A DNA stretch of 64,000 bases from Prochlorococcus marinus XMU1406. GTDB lineage: Bacteria; Cyanobacteriota; Cyanobacteriia; PCC-6307; Cyanobiaceae. The stretch lies in the NCBI RefSeq assembly GCF_017696055.1, contig NZ_JAAORG010000003.1:372001-436000 (forward strand). The letters run 5' to 3'. The notes beneath the pieces are model-generated. The model was not told the origin of the DNA. It searched no databases and saw only the letters and a program-made list of their open reading frames with translations. A program made the translations under genes and the position numbers. Positions 18,475-29,365 of this stretch are shown in pieces (position 1 is the first letter of the stretch; every line of letters begins with the position of its first letter).

Positions 18475-19569
18475 TTAATTTACTTCGTTATTAAAATCTT
18501 CCATCATTCTTTTTTGTTCTTGGGCAATGCATGCATCAATCACTTCATCCAATTGACCAGCAAGAATTGGCTCTAATGAAAAATTGGAACCTAATCTATG
18601 ATCAGTTGTCCTGTTATCTTTAAAATTGTAAGTTCTAATTTTTTCACTCCTATCACCTGTTCCAACCTGGGAAAGTCTTTGTGATCTTTCTTTAGCATTA
18701 GCTTCTTTTAATTGAATTTCATATAATTTAGCTCTTAAAATTTCCATTGCTCGTTCGCGATTTTGCAATTGTGATCTCTCTTGAGTACAAAAAACTCTTA
18801 TTCCTGTAGGCTTATGGAGAAGATCAATAGCTGTCTCTACTTTATTAACATTTTGTCCCCCTGCACCTCCTGATCTTGCTGTACCAACTTCTAAATCAGT
18901 TGGCTCAATCTTAACTTCAACAGGATCAGCCTCAGGCATGACCGCCACTGTAGCAGTAGAGGTGTGGACTCTACCTTGCGATTCAGTAGCTGGAACTCTT
19001 TGGACTCTATGCACACCAGCCTCAAATTTAAGTTGACTATATACAGAATCTCCCTTAACGGAGATAACTAACTCCTTAAATCCTCCCATATCTGACTCGG
19101 AAGCACTAACAGGTTTTACAGACCATCCAATTTTTTGTCCATATCTTTCATACATTCTTGCTAAATCACCCGCCCAGATACAAGCCTCGTTACCTCCAGC
19201 ACCGGCTCTGATTTCTAACATTACACTTCTCTCATCTCTTGGATCTTTTGGTAATAAAGCGATTGTGGTTTTTTGAATCAGTTCATTCTTACATTCCTCT
19301 AAAATTATTAACTCTTCATTAATCAAAGATTCCATTTCTTTATCATTTCTATTCTCTCTAAGTAGATTTTTTGAATCTTCAATTTCTTTATCAGTTTCAA
19401 GCAACTTATTAAAATCAATCACCAAAGGTTCCAGTTTTGACCTTTCTCTTGCTATTGATTCTAATTTTTTGGGATCATTAGCTATATCTGGATCTGCAAG
19501 CTGCACTTCCAAATTTTCAAAACTTTCTGAAGCAGTTTTCAACCTTGCAATTAATGTTGAGTATTCCAA
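18475..19569 (-). CDS. prfA: Peptide chain release factor 1
   Basis: RF1 reads UAA and UAG stop codons and triggers release of the finished peptide. The 364 residues hold the codon-reading PAT motif (193-195) in RVPATES and the catalytic GGQ motif (237-239). It is the last gene of the long minus-strand ribosomal cluster, 28 bp after rpmE. Confidence 0.98.
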   Translation of the reverse strand: MEYSTLIARLKTASESFENLEVQLADPDIANDPKKLESIARERSKLEPLVIDFNKLLETDKEIEDSKNLLRENRNDKEMESLINEELIILEECKNELIQKTTIALLPKDPRDERSVMLEIRAGAGGNEACIWAGDLARMYERYGQKIGWSVKPVSASESDMGGFKELVISVKGDSVYSQLKFEAGVHRVQRVPATESQGRVHTSTATVAVMPEADPVEVKIEPTDLEVGTARSGGAGGQNVNKVETAIDLLHKPTGIRVFCTQERSQLQNRERAMEILRAKLYEIQLKEANAKERSQRLSQVGTGDRSEKIRTYNFKDNRTTDHRLGSNFSLEPILAGQLDEVIDACIAQEQKRMMEDFNNEVN

Positions 19570-19597
19570 TTGAAATTATGCTTTATTTTTGAAAATT

Positions 19598-19858
19598 CTA
19601 TTTTTTAGAATCTTTTTCTTCTTTTTCCTCTTTTGATGTAGCCGTATTAGCTGAACCCATTCCATATTTTTTCATAAACCTATCTACCCTACCTTCTGTA
19701 TCAAGAATCTTTTGAGTTCCAGTGAAGAAAGGATGATTACCACTCCATACATCAACATGTAATTCAGGCTGCGTGGAGCCAGTCGTCATTACAACTTCAC
19801 CATTACAAATAACTTTTGCATCTGGATACCATTTTGGGTGTATTTCTGATTTTGGCAT
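19598..19858 (-). CDS. rpmE: Ribosomal protein L31
   Basis: The ATG at 19856-19858 gives an 86-residue L31 (MPKSEIHPKWYPDAKV). An open frame extends 20 codons upstream, but those codons overlap the rpsI end and do not look like L31. The body has the SGNHPFFTG motif typical of the family. The CxxC zinc motif of some L31 proteins is absent: only one Cys (ICNGEV) remains, so it is the zinc-independent form. The lysine/glutamate-rich tail is common in cyanobacteria. Confidence 0.96.
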   Translation of the reverse strand: MPKSEIHPKWYPDAKVICNGEVVMTTGSTQPELHVDVWSGNHPFFTGTQKILDTEGRVDRFMKKYGMGSANTATSKEEKEEKDSKK

Positions 19859-19871
19859 AATTAAAATTCCT

Positions 19872-20282
19872 TTAACGTTTGGAGAATTGAGGAGCTTTTC
19901 TTGCTTTTTTAAGACCATATTTTCTTCTTTCCTTCGCTCTAGGATCTCTACTGAGATGGCCTTCAGTTTTTAGCGGTTTCCTATTGTCAGGAGATAATTC
20001 GCAAAGTGCTCTAGCTGCTCCTTGCTTGATAGCATCTGCTTGACCTGTCAACCCACCACCAAAAACATTTACCAGAATATCATAAGAATTTTCAAGGCCT
20101 AATGTTTGCAAAGGTGATTTTATTGAATTTAAGTGCAGAGGATTAAAGTTTAAGTAATCATCTCCAGAACGACCATTAATTTTGATTAGTCCATTTCCTG
20201 GAATCAAACGAACTCTAGCTACTGAAGTTTTTCTTCTCCCAGTTCCCCAATACACAGCTTTGTTTTTTATTTGACTATTCAT
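19872..20282 (-). CDS. rpsI: Ribosomal protein S9
   Basis: A 136-residue small-subunit protein. It has the [14 protein letters not shown] start, [19 protein letters not shown] in the middle, and the basic C-terminal tail ending in FSKR that reaches the P-site tRNA. It lies 9 bp after rplM, the usual L13-S9 pair. Confidence 0.98.
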   Translation of the reverse strand: MNSQIKNKAVYWGTGRRKTSVARVRLIPGNGLIKINGRSGDDYLNFNPLHLNSIKSPLQTLGLENSYDILVNVFGGGLTGQADAIKQGAARALCELSPDNRKPLKTEGHLSRDPRAKERRKYGLKKARKAPQFSKR

Positions 20283-20291
20283 TTTAATAAA

Positions 20292-20723
20292 TTAACTATT
20301 TAATAATACAGGATTCTGAGCAGCATGAGGATGATCAGCACCTTTATAAACTTTTAGTTTTTTAAATTGCTGTCTTCCTAAAGAGTTATGTGGCAGCATA
20401 CCCTTAACAGCTTGCTCAATGATTCTTTCAGGAATTCTTTCTTGGAGAGACTCAAATTTTTCAATTTTCATTCCTCCTGGTCTTCCAGAATGTCTCCTAT
20501 ACAACTTCTGAGATGCTTTTTTACCTGTTACCTCAACTTTTTCGGCATTTACTACAATGACAAAATCTCCAGTATCTAGATGAGGTGTAAATGTTGGTTT
20601 ATTCTTACCTCTCAATACAGTTGCAATTTCTGTAGCAAGTCTCCCAAGTGTCTTATCTTTTGCGTCAACTAAAAACCAATTTCTTTCGATGGTTTCTAAA
20701 GATGGAGTAATTGTTTTATTCAT
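20292..20723 (-). CDS. rplM: Ribosomal protein L13
   Basis: A 143-residue large-subunit protein with the [20 protein letters not shown] start, the [10 protein letters not shown] segment and [13 protein letters not shown] near the end. It is an early assembly protein of the 50S subunit and is paired with rpsI. About 115 bp separate it from the upstream truA, where a promoter could lie. Confidence 0.98.
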   Translation of the reverse strand: MNKTITPSLETIERNWFLVDAKDKTLGRLATEIATVLRGKNKPTFTPHLDTGDFVIVVNAEKVEVTGKKASQKLYRRHSGRPGGMKIEKFESLQERIPERIIEQAVKGMLPHNSLGRQQFKKLKVYKGADHPHAAQNPVLLNS

Positions 20724-20838
20724 TTACCAAATTTATGCAAATAAATTTATAGTTGGTTCTAAATTCTACCTTATTGAATGAATATTAAACAACAGTTTTG
20801 AATGATTTACACAAAAAATTCGCTTACTTAAACTTTAC

Positions 20839-21645
20839 TTAAGAAAAACCCTTAATTAAAAATACAGGGAAAAAATCATTGTTATTAATCTTTTTAAAGA
20901 CATTTTTTTCATAAACTGCATTGACAAAACATAACCCCTTAGCTGGAGCAGATTCTTTAACATCATTTTTCTTTTTGTTTACCCATCTATCTGTAAAAAT
21001 TTCTGGCGATATTTTTTTTTCTCCAACTAAAACTAATTGACCAATAATTAAACGGACCATTCCATATAGAAAACCAGTAGCTTTAATATCAACTAAAATC
21101 AAATCTTCTACTCTTTTAATATCTATATTTTTTATTTTTGTAATAGCGTCTGTTCTATTACTACCACTTTTCTGAAAAGCAAAAAAATCATGTTCCCCTA
21201 CCATTGTCTTGGATGCATTTAACATTAAAACTTCATCTAATACTTTTTGATATCTATGCCATGACCAATTATTGATAAACAAGTTAGGGAATTTACTGTT
21301 ATTAATGACATATCGATAATGTCTATACATTGCTGAATAGCATGCATGCCAATTATCTTTAACCTCAACTGATTCCAAGATCCTAATTGTTGAAGGTAAA
21401 ACTCTATTTAAGACATCAGAATAGCTATTTCCTGGAATAACATAATCAACATCAAAGTGTACTACTTGACCTGATGCATGAACCCCAGCATCAGTCCTGC
21501 CTGCTGCAAAAGTCTTTACTATATGATTTGTAATCTTTAAAAGAGCTCTTTCTAAAATTTCTTGAACAGTAGTTGCATTTTTTTGTTTTTGCCAACCTGA
21601 ATAATGAGATCCATCATATTGAATTAGTAAAGCTACTCTTTTCAA
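20839..21645 (-). CDS. truA: tRNA pseudouridine synthase A
   Basis: TruA makes pseudouridine at positions 38-40 in the tRNA anticodon arm. The 268 residues include the catalytic aspartate D52 in AAGRTDAGVHASG and the later FLYGMVR motif. It sits between rplQ and rplM, a conserved bacterial order, 37 bp after rplQ. Confidence 0.97.
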   Translation of the reverse strand: MKRVALLIQYDGSHYSGWQKQKNATTVQEILERALLKITNHIVKTFAAGRTDAGVHASGQVVHFDVDYVIPGNSYSDVLNRVLPSTIRILESVEVKDNWHACYSAMYRHYRYVINNSKFPNLFINNWSWHRYQKVLDEVLMLNASKTMVGEHDFFAFQKSGSNRTDAITKIKNIDIKRVEDLILVDIKATGFLYGMVRLIIGQLVLVGEKKISPEIFTDRWVNKKKNDVKESAPAKGLCFVNAVYEKNVFKKINNNDFFPVFLIKGFS

Positions 21646-21682
21646 AAGTTATTTTTTAGCAAAAGCTCCTTTATTAACTAAC

Positions 21683-22033
21683 TTAAACAAGCTCGATTAT
21701 GGCCATCTGAGCGTTATCGCCTTTTCTAGATACAGTTCTGACTATGCGTGTATATCCACCATTTCTGTCTCCATATCTTTCCTTTGCTTTTTCAAATAAT
21801 GAATGAACTAATTTTTTATCATAAATATATCCAATAGCCCTTCTCCTGGAAGCTAAACTTCCCTCTTTGGCGAGTGAAATCATTCTTTCAGCTTCATTTC
21901 TTAAAGCTTTTGCCCTAGCTTTTGTTGTCGTTACTCTACCTTCCCTAATTAATTGTGTAGTTAAACCTCTTAGGAGTGCTTTCCTCTGGTCAGCAGGTTT
22001 ACTTAATAATGGAATTCTAAGTTGATGTCTCAT
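21683..22033 (-). CDS. rplQ: Ribosomal protein L17
   Basis: A 116-residue large-subunit protein near the exit tunnel, with the [20 protein letters not shown] start, the [17 protein letters not shown] segment and [12 protein letters not shown]. It follows rpoA by 15 bp in the standard alpha-operon order. Confidence 0.98.
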   Translation of the reverse strand: MRHQLRIPLLSKPADQRKALLRGLTTQLIREGRVTTTKARAKALRNEAERMISLAKEGSLASRRRAIGYIYDKKLVHSLFEKAKERYGDRNGGYTRIVRTVSRKGDNAQMAIIELV

Positions 22034-22048
22034 AATCTTAAAAATTTG

Positions 22049-22987
22049 TTAAACAGATGTTCTACTTTGTGGAATAGAAATACCTATGCGCTCTAGAGCC
22101 TCAATAACCTCATCTGCAGATTTAGAGCCAAAGTTCTTAATTTCAAGAAGATCTTCATAGCTGAAACCCATTAAATCCGAAACTGAGTTAACTTGAGCCC
22201 GTTTCAAACAATTATATGCTCTAACGGACAAGTTTAGTTCCTCGAGAGGAATTTGAGCTTCAGGAGATGGTTCAGGTTCCTCAGGAATTTCCTCAACCAT
22301 TGTGACAGTAGCAAGAGGTTGAAAGAGTTCTATTAATTGATTTGCAGCTTCAGCAATAGCATCGTCAGGACTTGTTGAGCCATCTGTTACTACTTCCATT
22401 TTTAATCTTTCTCTTCCTGTTCCGCCTTCTGCAACAGCGGTTTCATCAATCGTAAAATTCACTCTCTTCACAGGCATAAATACAGCATCTATTTGAAGCA
22501 AATCAATAGCAGTTGTCTCTTCACTCTTTCGGTCGACGGGTCTATATCCAACACCTCTTTCAACGTGGATTTCCAACTCTAAGTTATGACCCTCCTGGAT
22601 AGTTGCGATCGGTTTTTCGCCATCAACAATTTCAACTTGAGAAGAGAATTGGATGTCATTCGCCTTCACTTCCATTGGACCACTCGCTACTAGTCTGCCG
22701 ATTTCAAGCTCTGGATTAGAGCTATTTATTGATAGTTGCTTGCAATTGAGAAGAATATCTAAAACGTCTTCTCTAACTCCAGGAATAGTGGCATATTCAT
22801 GATTAATTCCTGCTATTCTTACGGCAGTGACTGCACTCCCTTCAAGTCCTCCCATAAGGACTCTTCTTAGAGAATTACCCAAAGTTGTAGCTTGTCCCCT
22901 TTCTAGAGGGCCAATTAAAAAAGTTCCTGTTTGGGAGCGATCATCTGCTATTTGATGGTCGATTCTGTCAATCTGGTATTGCAACAC
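22049..22987 (-). CDS. rpoA: RNA polymerase alpha subunit
   Basis: The 312-residue alpha subunit forms the dimer on which RNA polymerase is built. The N-terminal domain has [13 protein letters not shown]-like sequence (about 30-42, here [10 protein letters not shown]) and the C-terminal domain (about 235-305) has [13 protein letters not shown] and [11 protein letters not shown] for UP-element and activator contact. The linker is Pro/Glu-rich. Between rpsK and this gene lies a hairpin and an 11-C tract, which may set its expression apart from the upstream ribosomal genes. Confidence 0.99.
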   Translation of the reverse strand: MLQYQIDRIDHQIADDRSQTGTFLIGPLERGQATTLGNSLRRVLMGGLEGSAVTAVRIAGINHEYATIPGVREDVLDILLNCKQLSINSSNPELEIGRLVASGPMEVKANDIQFSSQVEIVDGEKPIATIQEGHNLELEIHVERGVGYRPVDRKSEETTAIDLLQIDAVFMPVKRVNFTIDETAVAEGGTGRERLKMEVVTDGSTSPDDAIAEAANQLIELFQPLATVTMVEEIPEEPEPSPEAQIPLEELNLSVRAYNCLKRAQVNSVSDLMGFSYEDLLEIKNFGSKSADEVIEALERIGISIPQSRTSV

Positions 22988-23008
22988 GGAAAATAATGAG
23001 GTTAAGAG

Positions 23009-23027
23009 TTTTTTTTGGGGGGGGGGG
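23009..23027 (-). repeat. C11A8 homopolymer pair in the rpoA leader
   Basis: On the given strand eight T (23009-23016) are followed by eleven G (23017-23027). On the coding strand this is C11 then A8, 21 bases before the rpoA ATG. An 11-base G/C run is striking in such an AT-rich genome. It lies where the rpoA ribosome site would be and no clear Shine-Dalgarno is seen. Confidence 0.85.
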
Positions 23028-23039
23028 TTGAGAATGATT

Positions 23040-23069
23040 AAGACCTAAACGCGTCTCCGTTTAGGTCTT
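23040..23069 (-). promoter_or_regulatory. Strong hairpin across the rpsK stop codon
   Basis: AAGACCTAAACG (minus strand equivalent of 23058-23069) pairs with CGTTTAGGTCTT (23040-23051) in a perfect 12-bp stem with a 6-base loop (23052-23057). It covers the last rpsK codons and the stop. No T-run follows on the coding strand, so it is not a standard terminator; it could stabilise or process the mRNA between rpsK and rpoA. Confidence 0.75.
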
Positions 23070-23437
23070 CTACATCCATTATGAGGTAATGGGGTTACAT
23101 CTCTTATTAGAGTTATTTCTAATCCAGCCACTTGTAAAGCTCTTATGGCCGTTTCCCTACCTGCGCCAGGCCCTCTAACTAGTACTTCTATTTGTCTCAT
23201 TCCTTGATCAAGTGCTCTTCTAGCTGCAGCTTCAGCAGCAGTTTGAGCAGCAAATGGCGTGCCTTTCCGAGCGCCTTTAAATCCACTTGCACCTGCAGAA
23301 GACCAAGAAATTACGTGACCAGAGGTATCAGTAATTGAGACAATAGTATTATTAAATGTGCTTTGAATGTGTACCACACCATTAGGTACATTACGTTTAG
23401 ATTTCTTTGAACCTGTTTTTTTTACTGTGGCTGCCAT
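23045..23437 (-). CDS. rpsK: Ribosomal protein S11
   Basis: A 130-residue platform protein of the 30S subunit. It has [18 protein letters not shown], then [18 protein letters not shown], and ends CRRPKRRRV. It lies between rpsM and rpoA. rpsD, which sits next to it in many bacteria, is absent here. Confidence 0.98.
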   Translation of the reverse strand: MAATVKKTGSKKSKRNVPNGVVHIQSTFNNTIVSITDTSGHVISWSSAGASGFKGARKGTPFAAQTAAEAAARRALDQGMRQIEVLVRGPGAGRETAIRALQVAGLEITLIRDVTPLPHNGCRRPKRRRV

Positions 23438-23481
23438 GATGGTTTAATTTAATACTTCAATTTGTAGATAGATTTAGTTAA

Positions 23482-23847
23482 TTATTTTTTTCTTCCAGCA
23501 ACTGTTTTCCTAGAACCCCGTCTTGTTCTTGCATTGGTTCTAGTTCTTTGACCTCTTACTGGAAGACTCATTCTGTGTCTTCTTCCTCTTACACATCCTA
23601 TATCTTGTAGACGTTTTAAAGCCATTCCCTCTTTTCTTCTCAAATCCCCTTCTAAAGTGAATTCTTCTGTGGCACCTCTAAGTTTTTGCACATCAGAATC
23701 TGAAAGGTCTTTGACACGAGTATCTGGGTTTACACCCGTATTAGCAAGAATTAGCTTTGATCTCGTTAAACCAATTCCATAGACGTATGTAAGTGCAATT
23801 TCAACTCGCTTTTCGCGAGGTATGTCAATTCCTGCAATCCTGGCCAC
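23482..23847 (-). CDS. rpsM: Ribosomal protein S13
   Basis: A 121-residue 30S head protein with the [20 protein letters not shown] start and the basic C-terminal tail ([19 protein letters not shown]). It makes bridges to the 50S subunit and contacts the P-site tRNA. It follows rpmJ by 41 bp. Confidence 0.98.
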   Translation of the reverse strand: MARIAGIDIPREKRVEIALTYVYGIGLTRSKLILANTGVNPDTRVKDLSDSDVQKLRGATEEFTLEGDLRRKEGMALKRLQDIGCVRGRRHRMSLPVRGQRTRTNARTRRGSRKTVAGRKK

Positions 23848-23877
23848 GTGTTTTGAATAAGTAAAAGTTTGAATTTA

Positions 23878-23896
23878 AGGGTTGAAATTTAACCCT
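23878..23896 (-). promoter_or_regulatory. Small hairpin across the rpmJ stop codon
   Basis: AGGGTT (23878-23883) and AACCCT (23891-23896) pair around a 7-base loop, covering the rpmJ TAA. The stem is short and no T-run follows on the coding strand, so any role is uncertain. Confidence 0.35.
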
Positions 23897-24005
23897 GACG
23901 CTGTTTATTGCGAGGTCTTTTCTTGTTGATAACATAGATTTTACCTCTTCTCCTCACGATCTGATCGTCAGGACTAATTTTTTTGACTGAAGATCTGACC
24001 TTCAT
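23889..24005 (-). CDS. rpmJ: Ribosomal protein L36
   Basis: A 38-residue protein from the ATG at 24003-24005 to the TAA at 23889-23891. It starts [17 protein letters not shown] and ends [13 protein letters not shown]36 normally carries a C-C-C-H zinc site; this copy has no cysteine, so it is the zinc-independent form, as in many cyanobacteria. It lies between adk and rpsM, its usual place. Confidence 0.96.
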   Translation of the reverse strand: MKVRSSVKKISPDDQIVRRRGKIYVINKKRPRNKQRQG

Positions 24006-24050
24006 AGGTGTTTAACAAATAAAACGTTAATACTATATTCTACATCATCA

Positions 24051-24599
24051 TCAAGCCATTTTTTGTTTGATATCAGAGGAAATGGTTTTTAAATCTCTAT
24101 CAGCATCAATATATTCTAACAATGATAGAGCTTTAAAATATTGAATCAATGGTTCTGTAGTTTTTTTATAAATATCAACTCTTGTTCTAATTGTCTCTTC
24201 TGTATCATCTTTTCTCCCTCTTAAAAGCAAACGTTTAATTAGCGCTTCTTCTGGAATATCTAAATAAAAAACCACTTCTAAAGGTTGATTTATTTCAGTT
24301 AAGACTTCATTCAATGAATTTGCTTGAGATAAATTTCTTGGGTAACCATCTAGAATCCAACCTTTATTATCCTTAATTAGATTATGTCTTACTATCTTTA
24401 ATACGAGTTCATCATTAACAAGTTCCCCTCGATTCATAATATCTTTTACCTGGATACCAAGGGAGGTATTCATTTCGATTTCTTTTCTTAATAATTCACC
24501 AGTAGAAAGGTGTAAGTAAGAATTAGTTTGACTTAGCAATTCCGCTTGAGTCCCTTTCCCTGCTCCAGGAGCTCCTAAAAATAGTAAATGTTTCTTCAT
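24051..24599 (-). CDS. adk: Adenylate kinase
   Basis: Adk interconverts ATP plus AMP and two ADP. The 182 residues have the P-loop GAPGAGKGT (9-17), the AMP-site DGYPRN and the [17 protein letters not shown] lid region. The lid is the short form without zinc cysteines. It starts 1 base inside the secY stop (TAATG), so translation is coupled to secY. Confidence 0.97.
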   Translation of the reverse strand: MKKHLLFLGAPGAGKGTQAELLSQTNSYLHLSTGELLRKEIEMNTSLGIQVKDIMNRGELVNDELVLKIVRHNLIKDNKGWILDGYPRNLSQANSLNEVLTEINQPLEVVFYLDIPEEALIKRLLLRGRKDDTEETIRTRVDIYKKTTEPLIQYFKALSLLEYIDADRDLKTISSDIKQKMA

Positions 24600-25918
24600 T
24601 AATTGTTAATTAGTCCCTCATACCTTTGTGAAATAACATAAGTTTGAATTTGCTTAGCAGTATCTATAGCAACACCCACAAGAATTAGTAATGAAGTTGC
24701 TCCTAAACCTTGAAAGGTCTGAACATTTGTGGCTCTTTCTACTGCAGCTGGGATTATAGCTACTGAACCAAGAAATAATCCTCCCAAGAATGTCAACCTA
24801 TTTTGTATACCTGATAGGTAGTTTGCTGTATTAGTTCCTGGTCTAACTCCTGGTATCGCTACTCCTCCTTTTTTTAAATTTGAAGCTACATCAACTGGAT
24901 TGATAGTAAGAGATGCATAAAAATAGGAAAACCCCAAAATCAAAGAGAAGAATGTAAGAGCATATGGCCATGGATTAGAAGATCCTGGATTTAAACTACT
25001 GGCTAACTTGATTAAGACTGGATTGCCCGTGACATTTGCAATAGTTATAGGTAAAAATATTAAAGCAGATGCAAATATAATCGGCATGACTCCTCCTGCA
25101 TTTAATTTCAAAGGTAAATAACTTTGCCTTGTAGGTAGTAGTGTTGAATTTCCTATCTGCCTTTTTGCGCTAACAATAGGAATGCGTCTTGCTCCCTCTT
25201 GGACAAAAATTATCCCAACAATTGTCAGTAAAAATACTCCAAGTAAAACTGCTATACCTAAAACATCTGCTCTATCGCCAGTTTGAGCTTTTTCAATGGT
25301 TGAACTTAGAGCCTTAGGTAAAGTGGAAACAATATTCAAAAAAATTACCAGTGAAGCCCCTTGACCTATCCCTTTCTCCGTAATAATTTCACTAAACCAC
25401 ATTACTAACATTGAGCCAGTAACCAAGGCAATTGAGGTTTGCAAGACAAATGTTGTTTCACTTATCCCCTGAATAGCATATTGTCTGAGAATTAAGGAAA
25501 AAATTATACTTTGCAAAAAACCCCATCCTAATGAAACATATCTAGTTATTTGAGCAATTTTTCTTCTTCCCGCTTCTCCTTCATTTTTTTGTAAATCTTC
25601 AAGCACAGGCAATGAAGCTGTGAGGAGCTGAATAATAATTGATGCGTTGATAAAGGGAAGTATGCCTAATGCGAATATTCCTAAGGTTGAAATTCCTCCT
25701 CCAGTAAAAATATCTAAAAAACCTATTAATTGCCCCCCTTGATCTATAAAACTTTTAAAAGCAACCCTATCAATACCAGGCATAGGGATATATATACCAA
25801 GTCTTACTAAAAGTAGAAGACCTAAAGTAGTTAAAACTCTACTCCTTAGCTCTTTATTTAAAAATAATTGGGAAAGTATTTCAGAAGAGCTAGGATTTCT
25901 ACTTTTGTTGACAAACAT
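24599..25918 (-). CDS. secY: Preprotein translocase subunit SecY
   Basis: SecY is the channel of the Sec translocon; it acts in both plasma and thylakoid membranes in cyanobacteria. The 439 residues show ten hydrophobic helices and the plug and ring region ([25 protein letters not shown]). The cytosolic loop with [13 protein letters not shown] is present. It is in the spc operon, 30 bp after rplO. Confidence 0.98.
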   Translation of the reverse strand: MFVNKSRNPSSSEILSQLFLNKELRSRVLTTLGLLLLVRLGIYIPMPGIDRVAFKSFIDQGGQLIGFLDIFTGGGISTLGIFALGILPFINASIIIQLLTASLPVLEDLQKNEGEAGRRKIAQITRYVSLGWGFLQSIIFSLILRQYAIQGISETTFVLQTSIALVTGSMLVMWFSEIITEKGIGQGASLVIFLNIVSTLPKALSSTIEKAQTGDRADVLGIAVLLGVFLLTIVGIIFVQEGARRIPIVSAKRQIGNSTLLPTRQSYLPLKLNAGGVMPIIFASALIFLPITIANVTGNPVLIKLASSLNPGSSNPWPYALTFFSLILGFSYFYASLTINPVDVASNLKKGGVAIPGVRPGTNTANYLSGIQNRLTFLGGLFLGSVAIIPAAVERATNVQTFQGLGATSLLILVGVAIDTAKQIQTYVISQRYEGLINN

Positions 25919-25947
25919 TTTGAAGCTTTCCTAAATTTTTAGTAAAT

Positions 25948-26406
25948 TTATTTATTATTTATAAGCTCGCAGGATCCACCTGCGTCCTCAATTTTTTGTT
26001 TTGCAACTTTTGTAAATGCATGAGCTTGGACATTTAACTTTACATTAAGTTTTCCATTACCAAGAATTTTTAAAGGAAATTTTGGCTTGAAAATTAATCC
26101 TTTTTTGACTAGTGAATCTAGGTTAACAGTTTCATTTTCTTTGAAATCGTTTAATTTTTCTAAATTAATTATGGAAAAGTTCTTTTGATTAATTATTTCA
26201 AAGTGCTTTAATTTTGGAACTCTTCTATATAGAGGCATTTGGCCACCTTCAAAACCTGGACGTGTGGGTCTTCCAGAACGTGACTTTTGTCCTCTCATTC
26301 CGAAACCACATGATGCACCCTGACCGGCTGCAATACCTCTACCCTTTCTTAATTTTTTCTTTCTCGAGCCAGAGTTTGATTTAAGTGTATTTAATGTTGA
26401 AGTCAT
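25948..26406 (-). CDS. rplO: Ribosomal protein L15
   Basis: The ATG at 26404-26406 gives 152 residues beginning [22 protein letters not shown] four codons upstream overlaps the rpsE stop; the ATG is preferred because it gives the normal L15 N-terminus. The basic segment [18 protein letters not shown] is typical. rpmD (L30), often found just before it in other bacteria, is missing, as in cyanobacteria generally. Confidence 0.96.
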   Translation of the reverse strand: MTSTLNTLKSNSGSRKKKLRKGRGIAAGQGASCGFGMRGQKSRSGRPTRPGFEGGQMPLYRRVPKLKHFEIINQKNFSIINLEKLNDFKENETVNLDSLVKKGLIFKPKFPLKILGNGKLNVKLNVQAHAFTKVAKQKIEDAGGSCELINNK

Positions 26407-26411
26407 AATTT

Positions 26412-27032
26412 TCAAGAATAGAGCTGTTCAAGTGAGATGCCTCTTTCCCTTGAGGCAGATTTGTGTGTTCTTAATTGAGAAAGAGCTACCATAGCAGCTC
26501 TTGCATTATTCAAAGGTGTTTTACTACCCAATCTTTTAGCTAAGACATTTTTTATGCCGGCTAATTCTAAAACTGTTCTTATTGAACCACCAGCAATTAC
26601 ACCTGTACCTGGGGCAGCTGGTCTGATTAGTACATTAGCAGCACCATCTCGACCTTTAGATAAAGTCGGTATTGAATTATTTGGGGTTAAGGGAACCCTA
26701 ACAAGATTCTTTTTACCATCTGAAACTCCCTTTCTCACCGCACCAATGACATCTCCTGCTTTACCAACTCCAACTCCAACTTGACCTTTCTCATTACCTA
26801 CAACAACAATTGCTCTAAAACTCATTTTTTTTCCACCCTTAACAGTCTTAGAAACGCGTCGAATTTGAACAACTCTTTCTTGCCAATCAGAATCTCTCTC
26901 TAGATTTTTTGAATCACCTCTTCTATTTCTTTTTCGATCATTACGATTATTCTTTTTTTGTTCTACAGGAATAGCTCCAGGAACGTTATCGTTCATGGAT
27001 TGAATTTCTTTTTTTGTTGGAGTGTCAGTCAT
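26412..27032 (-). CDS. rpsE: Ribosomal protein S5
   Basis: A 206-residue 30S protein. The first 50 residues are a charged extension found in marine cyanobacteria. The conserved part runs from [11 protein letters not shown] through [18 protein letters not shown] and ends with the [12 protein letters not shown] tail. It helps to open mRNA structure and affects decoding accuracy. It lies 16 bp after rplR. Confidence 0.98.
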   Translation of the reverse strand: MTDTPTKKEIQSMNDNVPGAIPVEQKKNNRNDRKRNRRGDSKNLERDSDWQERVVQIRRVSKTVKGGKKMSFRAIVVVGNEKGQVGVGVGKAGDVIGAVRKGVSDGKKNLVRVPLTPNNSIPTLSKGRDGAANVLIRPAAPGTGVIAGGSIRTVLELAGIKNVLAKRLGSKTPLNNARAAMVALSQLRTHKSASRERGISLEQLYS

Positions 27033-27048
27033 AGTAAAAAATTAACAG

Positions 27049-27417
27049 TTAGAATTCTAGGCCAGCTTCACGAGCAGCGTCTGCAAGTGCCTTTACTCTG
27101 CCGTGATATAAATTACCTCCACGGTCAAAAATTACTTGCTTAATCCCTTTTTTAATCGCTCTCTTTGCTAATAATTTTCCAACAATGGAAGAAGAATTAC
27201 AATCAGAAGATAATTTCTCAGATTTTTCTCTTAGTTCCTTATCAACAGTTGAAGCTGAGCAAATAGTTGTTTGAGCACTATCATCAATAACCTGGGCATA
27301 AATATGGTTATTAGAGCGAAAAACAGACAATCTTGGACGCGTTGCATCTCCAATTAAGAATCTCCTTAATCTTCTATGTCTTTTTTGGGTTTGTAATTTC
27401 CTGGAAAGTTTGGTCAT
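27049..27417 (-). CDS. rplR: Ribosomal protein L18
   Basis: A 122-residue 5S-rRNA-binding protein with the [11 protein letters not shown] start, [20 protein letters not shown], and a [23 protein letters not shown] ending. It lies between rplF and rpsE in the spc order. Confidence 0.98.
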   Translation of the reverse strand: MTKLSRKLQTQKRHRRLRRFLIGDATRPRLSVFRSNNHIYAQVIDDSAQTTICSASTVDKELREKSEKLSSDCNSSSIVGKLLAKRAIKKGIKQVIFDRGGNLYHGRVKALADAAREAGLEF

Positions 27418-27431
27418 TTTTTTAATTGGAA

Positions 27432-27971
27432 TTATTTTTTGCCAGATTTACCAGCTTTTCTGAGAATTCTCTCATCATGGTATTTAATTCCTTTTCCTTT
27501 ATAAGGCTCTGGAGGTCTAATTGATCTGATTTTTGCTGCTTCATTGCCAACAATTTCCTTATCAATTCCAGATACAGTAACGTTTGTATTACTCTCAACT
27601 TTGTATGTTATACCATCAGGGGGGATCATTTCTACAGGATGACTATATCCTGCACTAACAACTAGATTTTTACCTTTTACTTGCGCTCTGGATCCAACGC
27701 CTACAATTTCAAGTTTTTTTGAAAAACCTTGACTAACCCCTTCAACCATATTTGCAATTAAGGCTCTGCATAAACCATGTCTTTGCCTTGAGAATATTTT
27801 GGTAGTAGTGGGACTTACGACAACAGTATTATCTTTTTTATCAAAACTAACTCCCTCTGGCATCTGACGTTTTAACTCACCTTTAGGGCCTTTAACTGTA
27901 ACTGTTAATCCATCAAAATCAACAGTTACTTTATCTGGTATTAGTACTGGTGTTTTTCCAATTCTTGACAT
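27432..27971 (-). CDS. rplF: Ribosomal protein L6
   Basis: A 179-residue 50S protein made of two similar domains. It starts [17 protein letters not shown] and contains [18 protein letters not shown] near the end, the conserved L6 signature. It lies 12 bp after rpsH. Confidence 0.98.
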   Translation of the reverse strand: MSRIGKTPVLIPDKVTVDFDGLTVTVKGPKGELKRQMPEGVSFDKKDNTVVVSPTTTKIFSRQRHGLCRALIANMVEGVSQGFSKKLEIVGVGSRAQVKGKNLVVSAGYSHPVEMIPPDGITYKVESNTNVTVSGIDKEIVGNEAAKIRSIRPPEPYKGKGIKYHDERILRKAGKSGKK

Positions 27972-27983
27972 GATTAATCCTCC

Positions 27984-28385
27984 TTAATAAACATAGCAAA
28001 GTACTTCACCACCTATACCTTGCTTCCTAGCATCACGATCACTCATGACACCTTTAGAAGTAGATATAATAGCAACTCCAAGACCTCCAAGAACTTTTGG
28101 TAAACCTCTAGTATTTTTATATATTCTCAAACCAGGTTTACTAACTCTTTGCATAGATCGAATAGTAGGAAATTTATTTTTTCCACTATATTTGAGGCCG
28201 AGTATTATTTGTGATTTATAACCTTCACCTTCCTCATTAATATCAGAAATGAACCCCTCTTTTTGAAGTACTTTAGCGATACTTAAGGACATTTTTGAAC
28301 CTGGGATTGTTGTGGTTGTATGCTTTTTTTGACTCGCATTTCTAATTCGAGTTAGCATATCTGAAATAGGATCGTGATTTGACAT
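27984..28385 (-). CDS. rpsH: Ribosomal protein S8
   Basis: A 133-residue 30S protein with the [13 protein letters not shown] start and the C-terminal [22 protein letters not shown]. It binds the central domain of 16S rRNA. rpsN (S14), which lies before rpsH in many bacteria, is absent, so rplE is directly upstream. Confidence 0.98.
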   Translation of the reverse strand: MSNHDPISDMLTRIRNASQKKHTTTTIPGSKMSLSIAKVLQKEGFISDINEEGEGYKSQIILGLKYSGKNKFPTIRSMQRVSKPGLRIYKNTRGLPKVLGGLGVAIISTSKGVMSDRDARKQGIGGEVLCYVY

Positions 28386-28394
28386 AGTTTTAAT

Positions 28395-28934
28395 TTAATT
28401 CTTACTAAAAGGCATTCCTAACTCCTGCAAAAGAGCTTTACCTTCTTGATCTGATTTTGCACTAGTGACAATAGTTATATCCATACCTCTTATTGAATCT
28501 ATTTTATCAAAAGAGATTTCAGGAAAAATCAATTGCTCTTTCACGCCAACGGTGTAATTACCTCTCCCATCAAAACTTTTTGGATTAACTCCTCTAAAGT
28601 CTCTTATTCTTGGTAAAGCTAGATTTATAAATCTCTCCAAAAAAGAATACATCCTGTCTCCTCTCAAAGTTACAGTACAACCAATAGGCATGCCCTCACG
28701 AATTTTAAAACCCGCAATAGCTTTTTTGGCCCTAGTTACTAAAGCCTTTTGTCCTGTAATTGTTGCCATTTCATTTAAAGAGGCTTCAAGAGCTTTCGAA
28801 TTCGAAGCTGCTTCACCAAGACCTCTGTTAACGTTGACTTTGACAACTTTAGGTACTTGATGAATATTTTTAAGACCAAGGTCCTTTAAAAGTTTTGGTC
28901 TTATTGATTCTTTGTAGCGATTTTTTAGAGTCAT
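28395..28934 (-). CDS. rplE: Ribosomal protein L5
   Basis: A 179-residue 5S-rRNA-binding protein with [16 protein letters not shown], the [19 protein letters not shown] segment, and [14 protein letters not shown]. It forms a bridge to the 30S subunit. It follows rplX by 74 bp, the longest gap within this part of the operon; the gap shows no clear motif. Confidence 0.98.
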   Translation of the reverse strand: MTLKNRYKESIRPKLLKDLGLKNIHQVPKVVKVNVNRGLGEAASNSKALEASLNEMATITGQKALVTRAKKAIAGFKIREGMPIGCTVTLRGDRMYSFLERFINLALPRIRDFRGVNPKSFDGRGNYTVGVKEQLIFPEISFDKIDSIRGMDITIVTSAKSDQEGKALLQELGMPFSKN

Positions 28935-29008
28935 AATTTCTTGTTAATTCTGGTCTTTGTCAGAATTGATAAATTAGAAAAAGTTGAAATCTGGTTTCTG
29001 ATGAAAAA

Positions 29009-29365
29009 TTAATCAATTACTTCACCAGTTTTCTTCAATCTTCTTTTCTTAACCCCCTCTTTATCAATAAAGTATTCAATCTTACTTGTAAGATTTTTTT
29101 CCTTTGAAAAAAACATTACATTTGATGCATGTAAAGATGCTTCTTCTGTAAGAATTCTTCCAGTTTCTCCTTCCTGAGTTGGTTTTACATGTTTGGTCCT
29201 AAGGTTAATTCCCTTTACAACTACTCTATTTTCAAGAGGGATAGTTTTTAAAACTTCACCAGTTTTCCCTTTGTCCTTGCCATTAATTACTTTTACCAAA
29301 TCTCCAGTTTTGATTCTCATTTTTATTCTCTGGAAATTTTTCTTTTGCTTTAATGAATCCAACAT
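29009..29365 (-). CDS. rplX: Ribosomal protein L24
   Basis: A 118-residue assembly-initiator protein of the 50S subunit. The KOW motif is [19 protein letters not shown], followed by [20 protein letters not shown]. About 15 residues precede the usual MRIKTGD start, so an internal start at M16 is possible. It abuts the rplN stop with no gap. Confidence 0.96.
   Translation of the reverse strand: MLDSLKQKKNFQRIKMRIKTGDLVKVINGKDKGKTGEVLKTIPLENRVVVKGINLRTKHVKPTQEGETGRILTEEASLHASNVMFFSKEKNLTSKIEYFIDKEGVKKRRLKKTGEVID

Noticed and set aside
19859-19918. 20-codon N-terminal extension of L31
   Set aside because: It overlaps the rpsI end and does not match L31; the ATG at 19858 gives the standard protein.
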